11,935 nt of DNA from JAZDJP01 sp043803805 (GTDB taxonomy: Bacteria; Planctomycetota; JAZDJP01), in assembly GCA_043803805.1 (NCBI GenBank), contig JAZDJP010000108.1:1-11935 (forward strand), read 5' to 3'. Both the position numbers and the translations under genes were made by a program. Positions 1 through 7,340 of this stretch are shown here, piece after piece. The notes under the pieces were generated by a model. The model was not told the origin of the DNA. It saw nothing but the letters and a program-made list of their open reading frames with translations, and ran no database searches. Numbering within the stretch: position 1 is the stretch's first letter; every line of letters starts with the position of its first letter.

Positions 1-895
1 TTTCCCCGAGATGTTCCACCATCCAGAAGCACGCCAGCCCCCTCGCCCGGGACACCTCCGGGTACTTCCGGTTGCCCCGAAGGTTCTCCACGCTCATCCG
101 GCAGGCCCCCGCCGCCCGCGCCATGACCTTATCCGGGTTCCAACCCTTCCGTTTTAACTGGCCGGCCTGTGACTCCCGTTCCTCGATGTGGCGTAACACG
201 TTCTCCACAAACGCGCCATCGCCCAGGATCCGCGCGTCGGCCAGCTCCCTGCGCTTTTCACGACGCGCCCGGATGACCTCCACCCAACCCCCAAGGCTCC
301 GTATCAGCCCCCCGCCGGTAAGATCGGGTCGCTTCCCCTGTTCGATTCCCGTCAGAACGAATTCCCGATAGGCCCTCCGCGCATTCGATCGTCTTTTCCC
401 GAACAGCCCCAGGACCTCATCGGTATCCTGCCAGTCGTGCGTTCGCCTCCCCAGGATAACCGCATGACCCGACCATGGAAAACCTTCAAGTTCCCGTGGA
501 GTTTCCGCCTGACGCGCCCTCAAGGGGTTTAGATGAATGTAGCGGACCAGTTCCAGCAGGTAGGCGTCCTTGTCGCACAGGACGGACTTGTACCGATTCT
601 GGAAGAGATGGCCGCTTCGACGATGGCGACGATTGAAATCGGCCGCATATCCGGTCAATACTCGCTGCATGACGCGACCGATAGGAATCTTCCCCGTGAC
701 CAACAACAGGTGAATATGATTCGGAATCAGCGCCCAGGCAAAACAGGGGGTGTTGGTATCCCGCAAGACCGATTCAAGACGCCTCACGAAGGAACCCCGA
801 TCCGCATCGTCCTCGAAAATAATCCGACGCTCGATGCCTCGGACAATGAGATGATGAAGGGCGCCGGGATAATCAACCCTGGCCATGCGCGGCAT
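1..895 (-). CDS. REP-associated tyrosine transposase (RAYT/TnpA_REP, Y1 HUH family), 3' end outside window
   Basis: Single-strand-type transposase of the IS200-like Y1 family. Such domesticated relatives cut and process hairpin repeat DNA through a tyrosine and a His-hydrophobic-His metal site. I translated the minus strand from an ATG at 895 and found an open frame of 298 codons running off the left edge, with no stop or frameshift. It opens MPRMARVDYPGALHHL, as is typical for the family. The metal-binding PNHIHLLL lies at about residues 58-65 (His60, His62). The catalytic Tyr is probably Tyr83 in GYAADFN, followed by the family signature GHLFQNRYKS and then YIHLNPLRA. About 150 further residues form the long C-terminal region seen in ~300-aa members. 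In-frame ATGs at 886 and 925 are alternative starts. No clear Shine-Dalgarno is visible. The tandem GGGGAC motif lies about 60 nt upstream of the start and points towards the gene, suggesting the enzyme's recognition element. Family assignment is firm; activity is not shown. Confidence 0.92.
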   Translation of the reverse strand, partial: MPRMARVDYPGALHHLIVRGIERRIIFEDDADRGSFVRRLESVLRDTNTPCFAWALIPNHIHLLLVTGKIPIGRVMQRVLTGYAADFNRRHRRSGHLFQNRYKSVLCDKDAYLLELVRYIHLNPLRARQAETPRELEGFPWSGHAVILGRRTHDWQDTDEVLGLFGKRRSNARRAYREFVLTGIEQGKRPDLTGGGLIRSLGGWVEVIRARREKRRELADARILGDGAFVENVLRHIEERESQAGQLKRKGWNPDKVMARAAGACRMSVENLRGNRKYPEVSRARGLACFWMVEHLGE

Positions 896-953
896 AATGT
901 CAGCAACACCCGGAATCGGAAGCATGTCCAGCACAATTTCATTATTTCATGTA

Positions 954-984
954 CGTCCCCTATTCTGTGTCGTCCCCTATTCTG
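954..984 (-). repeat. Tandem GGGGACG motif upstream of the transposase
   Basis: Two identical 14-bp copies (plus-strand reading CGTCCCCTATTCTG) occur at 954-967 and 971-984, a 17-bp period. On the minus strand they read CAGAATAGGGGACG and point at the transposase start. They fill most of the gap between the glycosyltransferase stop (991) and the transposase. A related tandem pair in the opposite orientation lies at 2788-2817. I infer a REP-like recognition element of the neighbouring Y1 transposase; the sequence alone does not prove that. Confidence 0.75.
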
Positions 985-990
985 CCCGCA

Positions 991-2733
991 TTATTTCCAC
1001 GCCCGTTTCGGCAACGCGGAAATCTGAAACAAAACCAGCTCCCGGGTTCGTTCCTCCGCCTCGGGCGGCGGCGGCGGGAAAATGGGAACCCTCACCATGC
1101 CGAGCTCCGTTGCCTTGTATTCCGGCGACAACTGGTTCTGGATGTTTTTCTCGTCGGGCCGCGGTGTGAGAACAGCCACCGTCCGCCCCGCGGCCAGATG
1201 GCCCTTCAAGAAATCCTTGAGGAACTTCCGCGCCTCCGCCGGGGGCCTGTCCGGAAGAATCTTCGCGAGGTCTTGCGCCCGTTCCCGCTGGAGCCCGCGC
1301 GGGCCGGTAGCCTTCGCCTGATTTTTCGCCCGCTTCCCGGCGCCCGGCTGAAAAAGATTCCGCGGATAAAGCCGGAAATCCGTCATGATATCCAAGTGTC
1401 CGAGGAATTGTTCCTCCGCGATCAAAACGCTCTCCGGAGGAAGCCGCTTTTGGGCGAGTTCCGCCATGAGCCGAACGTTCCGGTTGCGGTCGCCGGTCTC
1501 CCGCAGATTTTGAAGCGTGTGCGGAATTTCCTGAAAGAGCACCAGCGCCGTGATTCCAAGAATGACGGCACGGCCGCTTCTTTTCGACAAGGGAAGTTCT
1601 GCCAGAAGAAAAAGCCCCAGCGCGGCGAAAAACGGATAAGCCGCCAGAACAAACCTCACCAATCGGTAAGGCCGGTCGTCCGGCGCCCAGTAGTAAAACG
1701 CGTAGATCGCGACGAGCGGAACCACCCACAGCCCGGCGACCAACGCTTCCTCGCGGCGGCGTTTCCACAGAAGCGCCAGCCCCGGCATGGCCAGCGCCGC
1801 GAAGATACCGATGCCTGAATAAAAAATGGAGCCCAAAAGCACCGGCCCGCTTTTCACGAGGTAACCGAATCCGAACCCCGTCTGCTCCTCTGTCAAAGCA
1901 TAACCAGAGCGGAACGGCCCTCCGAAGGCGGCGCCATGATAAACGGCCAGAAACGCCAGAGGCAACATCGCTCCCAGCGCGAAAGAAAGCGCCCCCTCCG
2001 GGAAACGCCTCTCCTTCCACCATTGCCAGGCCGTCAACGCCGCGAACGGAACCAAAAGCAACCCGTCCGCGTACCGGATGGCGACTCCGTAGCCGAGAAA
2101 CAGCCCTCCCGCGAACGCCAGAAGGCGGCTCCTCCGGAAGAATCCCGCCGCCGCGGCAAGCAATCCTCCCATCTGAAAGAATAGCGCCACCGGATGAGAC
2201 ATCTGGGAAACGCCGAAAATTGCGAAGGACGGGTTCGCCGCCAGAATCAAAGTTCCGAGCGTGGCGAGAGAAACGGGAGAAAACGGCGGCCCTGCATTTT
2301 CGGAAACGCCATCGGCCATCCGGCAGAAAAAGAAAAACAGAATGAAAAACATCAGGAAAATCACCAGCGCCGACGCGACCGGATTCACCCAAAACGCCGC
2401 ATCCAGCCCCAGCGTCTGCCAGACGGACGACAACAGCAGAGGGAAACCCGGCGGGTATTTCGCATAATATTCGCCGCGATCATTCCGGACCCGCATATTC
2501 CCCACGAATGAAAACTCATCGGGGCTCGCCGTGTGAAACCGGCCCATGGTGACCAGCGCCTTGGCCGTGGCGTAGTAACCGTTTTCATCCGCCGGCGTCA
2601 CCGCAGGCTCAAAGAATGATTGCAGTAGCGCAAAATGCAAAAGCGCGAGCGCCGCCGCCAGAAGAACGGGAAGCGCCATCCGGCGCGCAACAGAAGCGCT
2701 TCCGGAAGAAGAGGCCGCGTCAAACGTATCCAT
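991..2733 (-). CDS. GT-C family membrane glycosyltransferase (GT39/ArnT/PMT-like)
   Basis: Probable polyprenyl-phosphate-sugar-dependent glycosyltransferase of the inner membrane, 580 aa. About ten hydrophobic segments lie between residues 20 and 404. The first extracytoplasmic loop carries an acidic pair (PADENGYY, Asp49-Glu50), the expected place of the catalytic acidic residue in GT39-like enzymes. It is followed by KYPPGFPLLL (92-101), a typical PMT_2-like feature. Further loops carry MSHP (178-181) and GYGVAIRYADG. From about residue 405 the chain is soluble, about 175 aa rich in Lys, Arg and Pro, ending FQISALPKRAWK. No Shine-Dalgarno is evident before the ATG at 2733. A weak TAGAAT -10-like box at 2742-2747 would give an almost leaderless mRNA. 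The acceptor (lipid A, protein or envelope glycan) cannot be deduced, because no glycan-pathway genes lie nearby. The gene sits between two outward-pointing GGGGAC motif pairs, which is unusual. Confidence 0.82.
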   Translation of the reverse strand: MDTFDAASSSGSASVARRMALPVLLAAALALLHFALLQSFFEPAVTPADENGYYATAKALVTMGRFHTASPDEFSFVGNMRVRNDRGEYYAKYPPGFPLLLSSVWQTLGLDAAFWVNPVASALVIFLMFFILFFFFCRMADGVSENAGPPFSPVSLATLGTLILAANPSFAIFGVSQMSHPVALFFQMGGLLAAAAGFFRRSRLLAFAGGLFLGYGVAIRYADGLLLVPFAALTAWQWWKERRFPEGALSFALGAMLPLAFLAVYHGAAFGGPFRSGYALTEEQTGFGFGYLVKSGPVLLGSIFYSGIGIFAALAMPGLALLWKRRREEALVAGLWVVPLVAIYAFYYWAPDDRPYRLVRFVLAAYPFFAALGLFLLAELPLSKRSGRAVILGITALVLFQEIPHTLQNLRETGDRNRNVRLMAELAQKRLPPESVLIAEEQFLGHLDIMTDFRLYPRNLFQPGAGKRAKNQAKATGPRGLQRERAQDLAKILPDRPPAEARKFLKDFLKGHLAAGRTVAVLTPRPDEKNIQNQLSPEYKATELGMVRVPIFPPPPPEAEERTRELVLFQISALPKRAWK

Positions 2734-2787
2734 GACGCGTCATTCTACAGCGCCGACAGGGAAATCAACAGCAAGTCATACACCCGC

Positions 2788-2817
2788 GTTATTCTGGGGA
2801 CAGTTATTCTGGGGACA
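2788..2817 (+). repeat. Perfect 15-bp tandem duplication, GGGGACA motif
   Basis: GTTATTCTGGGGACA occurs twice back to back (2788-2802, 2803-2817) and is followed by TAATACTTATTTAACC. It shares the GGGGAC core and the TATTCTG string with the pair at 954-984 but faces the other way. It lies in the 141-nt gap (2734-2874) between the ATPase stop and the glycosyltransferase start; I see no gene or convincing terminator in that gap. It is probably a second copy of the transposase-associated element, by inference from similarity and position. Confidence 0.75.
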
Positions 2818-2874
2818 TAATACTTATTTAACCCGGTTCCCTTTTTCCAACTCACTCCCCCACCCTGCGCGGAT

Positions 2875-3648
2875 TCACGGCAGTCCCGCCACCCACCGGG
2901 AGGCGGTGGCGGCGAGAATGCGGTGTTTTCCATTCGTGATCGTCCGGTAGATGCCGGGCTTGTCCACCAGGAGCACCGCCGGGACACCGAGGGCGTCCTG
3001 GAATTTCCGCAGGGACGCCGGCGCCGATTCCTCCGCCAGTTTCGTCTCAATCAGCAACATCGGCGCGTTCCGGTTCGCGATGAGGAAATCCACCTCCTCC
3101 CCCTCTTTGTTCCGGAGGTAATGAAGGGAAAACCGGCCGAGTCCGAGATCGTTCCAATTGGAGACGGCGCGGGAGAGTTCCAGGGCGACCAGGTTCTCGA
3201 ATCGCGCGGCCGGGGAAACGATCTGCGCCGGATCGAGGAGGTACGGTTTCCGTTCCTTGCGAATGGCCCGGGCCAGGCGCGATGTCCACGGCGGAAGCCG
3301 GAGGATGAGAAAGAAGGACTCAAATAAATCGAGCCAGCTTTTGACCGTGTGAAAGGAGGTTTCCAGATCCTGCGCAATCCCGTGGATGGACATCGGGCTT
3401 CCCACCTTCGACGGGAGGAGGGAAAAGAGCACTTCAAGGCTTTCCGCGTGCCGCAGGGCGCGGAGGTTGCGGATGTCCTCGCGGATGATCTGGCGATGGT
3501 AGGTTCCCGACCAGCGGAGATAAAAATCCTCCGCGATCGTCCGGGCGAGGGTTGTTTTGCCGGTCTGACGCGGCCCCGAGAGGAAAATCATGGCCTTGTC
3601 GCGGGCGAGTTCGCGCCAGAGGGACAGGCAATGCGGCCGGCGGATCAT
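2875..3648 (-). CDS. AAA_14/DUF4143 ATP-binding protein with an internal deletion
   Basis: This 257-aa protein belongs to the common but poorly understood family with an N-terminal AAA ATPase (AAA_14) and a C-terminal DUF4143 domain. Walker A is intact: GPRQTGKTT at residues 25-33. After ARTIAEDF (about residue 42) the chain jumps straight to RWSGTYHRQIIREDIRNL, which normally follows about 120-130 further residues holding Walker B (DELHK-like) and the VTGS/GRY stretch. The C-terminal part looks complete: RFENLVALELSRAV (149-162), then HYLRNKEGEEVDFLI and LLIETKL. These last two resemble a PD-(D/E)XK arrangement (Asp187, Glu201, Lys203). Members usually run to about 370-400 aa. The frame is kept, so this is a shortened gene rather than a frameshifted one; ATP hydrolysis is doubtful. 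The start at 3648 has no clear Shine-Dalgarno. It follows the MFS gene on the same strand after 38 nt. Confidence 0.82.
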   Translation of the reverse strand: MIRRPHCLSLWRELARDKAMIFLSGPRQTGKTTLARTIAEDFYLRWSGTYHRQIIREDIRNLRALRHAESLEVLFSLLPSKVGSPMSIHGIAQDLETSFHTVKSWLDLFESFFLILRLPPWTSRLARAIRKERKPYLLDPAQIVSPAARFENLVALELSRAVSNWNDLGLGRFSLHYLRNKEGEEVDFLIANRNAPMLLIETKLAEESAPASLRKFQDALGVPAVLLVDKPGIYRTITNGKHRILAATASRWVAGLP

Positions 3649-3686
3649 GCGGCCAATTTCAACAACACTTCCAAATAGTCAAGACT

Positions 3687-5012
3687 TTATGGAAGGATGC
3701 CGCCGGCCGGCGGCAGATCGCCGGCGGCCTCCCGGATGATTCCCTTTCGCGCGTAGATCGGGTGGACGAGTTCGCGCAGGGCCGGAAGCCGCCGGACAAA
3801 CATTATAGACCCGGTGATGCAGCAGATCCCCCCGAGCATCACCATCCGCGGCGCCCCGATGGACTGCGCCAGGACGCCCGCAATCAGGCAGCCCAGCGGC
3901 ACCATCCCCATGAACGCCATCGAGTAGAAACTCATCACCCGCCCGCGCTTGTCGTCGTCCACGATTGTCTGGAGGACGGTGTTTGTTGACGCCAGTTGCA
4001 CCATCAGCCCGAGTCCGATCACCGGCATCGCGAGCATCGTCACCCACAGCCATTTCGACAGCCCCAGCGCGACGAGGCCGATGCCGAAGACGGCGGGGGA
4101 CCACGCGATCACCTGTTCGAGGCCGCGCACGCTCCGCCGCCCGGCCAGGTACAGCGCCCCGGCGAGAGCGCCGACCGCGGCGGCCGAAACGAGAAATCCC
4201 TGCGTGCGCGCGTCGCCGTGAAGAACCTGCTCGGCGAAGATCGGCAGGAGTTGCGTGTAGGACGCGCCGGTCAGACTGACCAGCGCCAGCAGGAGCAGCA
4301 GGGAACGGATCGGCGGGAAGCCGAAGGCGTAGCGAAATCCCTCCCGGAGGTTTTCGAGAACCGCGGTCCCGCGCCCGGCGCGCGCGTTCGGCGGAACGCG
4401 CATCATCAGAAGCCCGGCGATCACGGCGATGTAACTCAACCCGTTGAACAGGAAGCACAGGGCCTCGCCGGCGCTGGCGATCAGGATCCCGGCGATCGAG
4501 GGACCGATCAGACGGGCGCCGTTGACCATCGAGGAATTGAGCGCGATCGCGTTGGTGAGGTCCTCGCGCCGGTCGAGCATCTGGACGAAGAACGATTGCC
4601 GCGCGGGCACGTCGATCGCGTTGATGGCGCCGAGGAGGAGCGAAAGCGCGATGATATGCCAGATCTCGATCCGGCCGGAATACATGAGAATCGCCAGCAT
4701 CAGGGCCTGGATCATGGAGAGTACCTGCGTCAGGATGACGAGGCGGTGGCGGTCCACGCGATCCACGAGCACGCCGGCGAAGGGCGCCATCGCAAACGTC
4801 GGAATCCGCGTGGCGAAACCCACGAAGCCGAGCAGAAGGGCGCTGTGGCTCATGCGCCAGACGAGCCAGGCGACCGCCGTCATCTGCATCCAGGTGCCGA
4901 TGAGCGAAATGCCCTGGCCCATGAAAAAGAACCGGTAGTTCCGGTGCTCCAGAGATCGGAACAACTGGTGGAGTTTCGCGGACCACCCCGATGTCTGTTC
5001 CTCGTGCGCCAC
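3687..5012 (-). CDS. MFS exporter, EntS-like (MFS_3 type)
   Basis: Inner-membrane major facilitator of 441 aa, the usual size, with twelve predicted hydrophobic segments in two halves. It opens with the family signature HRNYRFFFMGQGISLIGTWMQ (residues about 23-43). Motif A is GVLVDRVDRHRLV (80-92), and the matching loop in the second half is DDDKRGRVMSFYSM (352-365). This subgroup includes the enterobactin exporter EntS and macrolide or multidrug efflux proteins; the substrate cannot be told, and no siderophore genes are near. The start is GTG at 5012, preceded by AAGGAG (5017-5022) with 4 nt between, the best Shine-Dalgarno among the minus-strand genes. The last codons contain a 16-bp GC palindrome. 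The AT-rich orphan gene lies 64 nt upstream on the same strand, and the DUF4143 ATPase 38 nt downstream. Confidence 0.9.
   Translation of the reverse strand: MAHEEQTSGWSAKLHQLFRSLEHRNYRFFFMGQGISLIGTWMQMTAVAWLVWRMSHSALLLGFVGFATRIPTFAMAPFAGVLVDRVDRHRLVILTQVLSMIQALMLAILMYSGRIEIWHIIALSLLLGAINAIDVPARQSFFVQMLDRREDLTNAIALNSSMVNGARLIGPSIAGILIASAGEALCFLFNGLSYIAVIAGLLMMRVPPNARAGRGTAVLENLREGFRYAFGFPPIRSLLLLLALVSLTGASYTQLLPIFAEQVLHGDARTQGFLVSAAAVGALAGALYLAGRRSVRGLEQVIAWSPAVFGIGLVALGLSKWLWVTMLAMPVIGLGLMVQLASTNTVLQTIVDDDKRGRVMSFYSMAFMGMVPLGCLIAGVLAQSIGAPRMVMLGGICCITGSIMFVRRLPALRELVHPIYARKGIIREAAGDLPPAGGILP
3699..3714. repeat. Perfect 16-bp GC palindrome at the 3' end of the MFS gene
   Basis: GCCGCCGGCCGGCGGC is its own reverse complement and lies in the last codons of the MFS gene, about 10 nt before the stop. 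It could form a stem in the mRNA. No run of U follows on the minus strand, so it does not look like an intrinsic terminator. Confidence 0.5.
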
Positions 5013-5076
5013 AAATCTCCTTGTTGCTGCCTTCAGGTGTGAAATTTCTGCCGCGAAACCATCTTGGGGGTGGCGG

Positions 5077-5562
5077 CTAGTTCAAATCTTTACTCCCTTC
5101 GTCGATTCTTGTTCCGTGCTGATGATTATCCAATAGGTCAGAGAGTTGTTGGGCATGAGGCTCTTTCAAAATGAAAAAGGATTTGTCGTGGCCGTTGTCA
5201 AAGACAACCACTCGTTCGTGACCTGATTCATTAATAATGAGAAAGTCTATCTTCGATTTTGTATTGTTGGAAAGGATAGTTCCTGTATATCGTCCTACGC
5301 TGGAAAATGTTTTTGGCAAAATGCCTTCGAGTGGCGACAAATGCGCGAATACTTTTTGGATAGCCATTGGATCAATCATGCATCTGAATAGGCCGTGTTC
5401 GAGATTACGTATGTACATCTGGTGCTCTATCGCTAATTGGTCAACTTTGGGAACGCATCGTCTCGTTTTGTATGAATAATACAGGTAGACTGCTACGAAA
5501 GACAAAACGAGAAATGGAATCGTTTTCTTCATTGTTTGTGATAGGGATGAGACTCGAATCAT
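5077..5562 (-). CDS. Hypothetical small protein with one N-terminal membrane anchor
   Basis: This 161-aa protein is one I do not recognise. After a short polar start, residues 13-30 (KTIPFLVLSFVAVYLYYS) form one hydrophobic segment, followed by positively charged KTRR, so the chain is probably anchored in the inner membrane. Which side the remaining ~130 residues occupy is unclear. That part is mixed alpha/beta in character, with a hydrophobic strand KIDFLII and an acidic, His-rich tail. An alternative start is the internal Met at residue 11 (5532), which would place the membrane segment right at the N-terminus; neither start has a clear Shine-Dalgarno. The DNA is clearly richer in A and T than the genes on both sides, and codon choice differs, which suggests transfer or weak selection. 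It reads in the same direction as the MFS gene 64 nt downstream. Confidence 0.6.
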   Translation of the reverse strand: MIRVSSLSQTMKKTIPFLVLSFVAVYLYYSYKTRRCVPKVDQLAIEHQMYIRNLEHGLFRCMIDPMAIQKVFAHLSPLEGILPKTFSSVGRYTGTILSNNTKSKIDFLIINESGHERVVVFDNGHDKSFFILKEPHAQQLSDLLDNHQHGTRIDEGSKDLN

Positions 5563-5629
5563 CGTTCATCTTGAATGCTACCGCCCCCGCCGACCACGGT
5601 CAAGGGTGGCGTTGAACTCTTGAACTCAA

Positions 5630-5682
5630 TTTCGTGTTTTCGTCTTCTTTCGTGATTTCGTGGTGTTGTGTTTCCGTGGTGT
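5630..5682 (+). repeat. Degenerate TTTCGTG repeat cluster upstream of serA
   Basis: TTTCGTG occurs at 5630-5636, 5648-5654 and 5656-5662, with near copies TTTCGTC (5638-5644) and TTTCCGTGG (5671-5679). The cluster lies in the 195-nt gap between the orphan gene and serA, both of which are transcribed away from it. T- and G-rich motifs of this kind are scattered between genes in several bacterial genomes; their role is unknown to me. The rest of the gap (5563-5629) shows only a short TTGAACTC duplication. Confidence 0.55.
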
Positions 5683-5690
5683 GGAATTTC

Positions 5691-5719
5691 TTGCGCCCCG
5701 CCCCCTCGTCGGGTACATT
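5691..5719 (+). promoter_or_regulatory. Possible sigma70 promoter of serA
   Basis: TTGCGC (5691-5696) and TACATT (5714-5719) are spaced by exactly 17 nt and would start transcription near 5726, about 32 nt before the serA ATG. The -35 box matches the consensus at only three of six positions, so the call rests mainly on spacing and location. Confidence 0.35.
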
Positions 5720-5757
5720 CTCGCGGGCGTAGTGGACATTCATCACGGGAGCGAATC

Positions 5758-7338
5758 ATGAAAATTCTGGTCAGCGATAAATTATCCGATGAGGGGTTGG
5801 CCCTTCTGCAGGGCACGCCCGACGTGGAGGTGGCCGTCCGCCCGGGACTCTCGAAAGAAGAACTCCGGGCGATCATCGGCGACTTCGACGCCATCATCAT
5901 CCGGAGCGGGACGCGCCTGGGGGTCGAGGAGATCAAGGCGGCGAAGAAACTCCGGGTCATCACACGCGCCGGCGTCGGCGTGGACAACGTGGACGTCAAG
6001 GCCGCCAGCCGCCAGGGCATCCTCGTCATGAACACCCCGACGGGAAACACCATCGCCACCGCGGAACTGGCCATCACGCTCATGCTCGCGCTCGCCCGGC
6101 GCATCCCGGACGCCGTCGCGTCGGTGAAGGCCGGGAAGTGGGACCGGAAGATGAGCGGGGTCCAACTCTTCGGCAAGACGCTCGGCGTCATCGGCCTCGG
6201 GCGGGTGGGAGGGCACGTCGCGCGGCGCGCCGCGGCCTTCGGGATGAAGGTCATGGGGTTCGATCCGTATCTCTCCAAGGAACTCGCGGCGCAGTATCCG
6301 TGCCAGGTCACTTTCGATTTGGAATCGCTCCTGGCGCAAGCAGATTTCGTCACGTTCCACGTCCCGCTCACGGCGGAGACGAAGCATCTCCTCGACGCGA
6401 AGGCCTTTGCCCGGATGAAAAAGGGCGTTCGCATCATTAACTGCGCCCGCGGCGGCATCATTGACGAACACGCCCTGGCGGACGCTATCAAGGCCGGCAT
6501 CGTGGCCGGGGCGGCCCTGGACGTCTACGAGGAGGAGCCGCCGAAGGACCGATATTTGGTGGATCTGCCCCAGGTGATCACCACCCCGCACATCGGGGCC
6601 TCGACCGAGGAGGCCCAGCGCCAGGTGGCGGTGGACGCCGTCCAGCAGACCCTTGATGCATTATTGCGGGCCAATTACCGGTACGCCGTGAACAGTCCCG
6701 CCTTCGCGCCGGAGGATCTCGAGGCGGTGAAGCCCTATCTCGCCCTCGCGGAGAAGATGGGGGCGTTGCTCCTGCAGAGGTCCGGGCGGCGGATGGAACG
6801 GATCGAGATGATCTACGCGGGGGAGGTGGCCCGGAAGAACGTGACTCCGCTCACCATGTCGCTCCTGGTGGGGCTGCTCGGGCGGATCGTGGAGGAGCCG
6901 GTGAATCTGGTCAATGTGCGCCTCGTGGCCGAGGAGAAGGGGGTGCGCGTCGAGGAGGTGAAACGGCCTCTGGCGGGCAGTTTTTCGTCGCTGCTGTCGG
7001 TGCGCCTCGAGGCGGAGGGCAGGGAACACACCGTCGAGGGGACCGTGTTCGGGCCGGAGGAGCCGCGCCTGGTGTCGGTGGACGGCTATCCGGTGGAGAT
7101 CGCGCCGTCCGGGCACCTGCTCTTTATTTTAAACGAGGACCGGCCCGGCACCATCGGCCGCATCGGGACTCTGCTCGGCGAGGCGGACGTCAACATCGCC
7201 GCCATGGCCAACGGCCGGAAGCGCGCCGGGGACATGGCCCTCACCGTGCTGTCGCTCGACTCGGACGTGCCGGCCGCGGTCCTGGAGAAACTGCGGGCCA
7301 TCCCGGCCATCCGGGAGGCGTCGGTGGTGGTACTCTGA
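5758..7338 (+). CDS. serA: D-3-phosphoglycerate dehydrogenase, long form with ACT domain
   Basis: Cytosolic first enzyme of serine biosynthesis, oxidising 3-phosphoglycerate to 3-phosphohydroxypyruvate with NAD. At 526 aa it matches the long Bacillus/Mycobacterium-type form. The substrate domain opens MKILVSDKLSDEGLALL. The NAD fold carries GLGRVGGHVARRAAAFG (147-163) with an acidic residue in MGFDPY (Asp169). Catalytic positions are the Arg in NCARGG (Arg231), the Glu in DVYEEEP (Glu260) and the His in TPHIGAS (His278). An intervening ASB-like domain (about 315-450) precedes a C-terminal ACT domain (about 453-526) beginning LFILNEDRPGTIGRIG, the expected site of serine feedback control. The ATG at 5758 is chosen over an upstream in-frame ATG (5668) because GGGAG lies at 5747-5751 with a 6-nt gap and the family N-terminus begins here. 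No other serine genes are adjacent. The gene ends 2 nt from a convergent gene. Confidence 0.97.
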   Translation: MKILVSDKLSDEGLALLQGTPDVEVAVRPGLSKEELRAIIGDFDAIIIRSGTRLGVEEIKAAKKLRVITRAGVGVDNVDVKAASRQGILVMNTPTGNTIATAELAITLMLALARRIPDAVASVKAGKWDRKMSGVQLFGKTLGVIGLGRVGGHVARRAAAFGMKVMGFDPYLSKELAAQYPCQVTFDLESLLAQADFVTFHVPLTAETKHLLDAKAFARMKKGVRIINCARGGIIDEHALADAIKAGIVAGAALDVYEEEPPKDRYLVDLPQVITTPHIGASTEEAQRQVAVDAVQQTLDALLRANYRYAVNSPAFAPEDLEAVKPYLALAEKMGALLLQRSGRRMERIEMIYAGEVARKNVTPLTMSLLVGLLGRIVEEPVNLVNVRLVAEEKGVRVEEVKRPLAGSFSSLLSVRLEAEGREHTVEGTVFGPEEPRLVSVDGYPVEIAPSGHLLFILNEDRPGTIGRIGTLLGEADVNIAAMANGRKRAGDMALTVLSLDSDVPAAVLEKLRAIPAIREASVVVL

Positions 7339-7340
7339 CG

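Noticed and set aside
954..984. Tandem motifs as a CRISPR array
   Set aside because: Only two copies per site, 12-15-bp units with spacers of 0-3 bp, and no cas genes.
533..1027. 164-codon plus-strand frame at the left side
   Set aside because: It is the complement of the transposase, whose HUH and Tyr motifs are on the minus strand.
977..2392. Long minus-strand open frame (471 codons) overlapping the glycosyltransferase
   Set aside because: It is rich in Arg, Gly and Ser with no membrane pattern or family motif, and is an alternate frame of a clear GT-C gene in high-GC DNA.
2734..2787. Sigma70 promoter for the glycosyltransferase (TTGATT...TAGAAT on the minus strand)
   Set aside because: The boxes are only about 15 nt apart and the transcript would start almost at the ATG; too weak to list as a feature.
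3699..3714. Palindrome as an intrinsic terminator of the MFS gene
   Set aside because: It lies before the stop codon and is not followed by a U run on the transcribed strand.
3679..4986. 435-codon minus-strand frame overlapping the MFS exporter
   Set aside because: Arg/Pro/Ala-rich shadow; the MFS frame has motif A, twelve hydrophobic segments and a strong Shine-Dalgarno.
3996..5042. 348-codon plus-strand frame antisense to the MFS exporter
   Set aside because: Low-complexity, charged His/Arg/Glu composition typical of antisense frames in GC-rich genes; no ribosome site or family match.
5559..6591. Minus-strand frames antisense to serA (313 and 269 codons)
   Set aside because: Antisense shadows of a strongly conserved enzyme; compositions are not protein-like.
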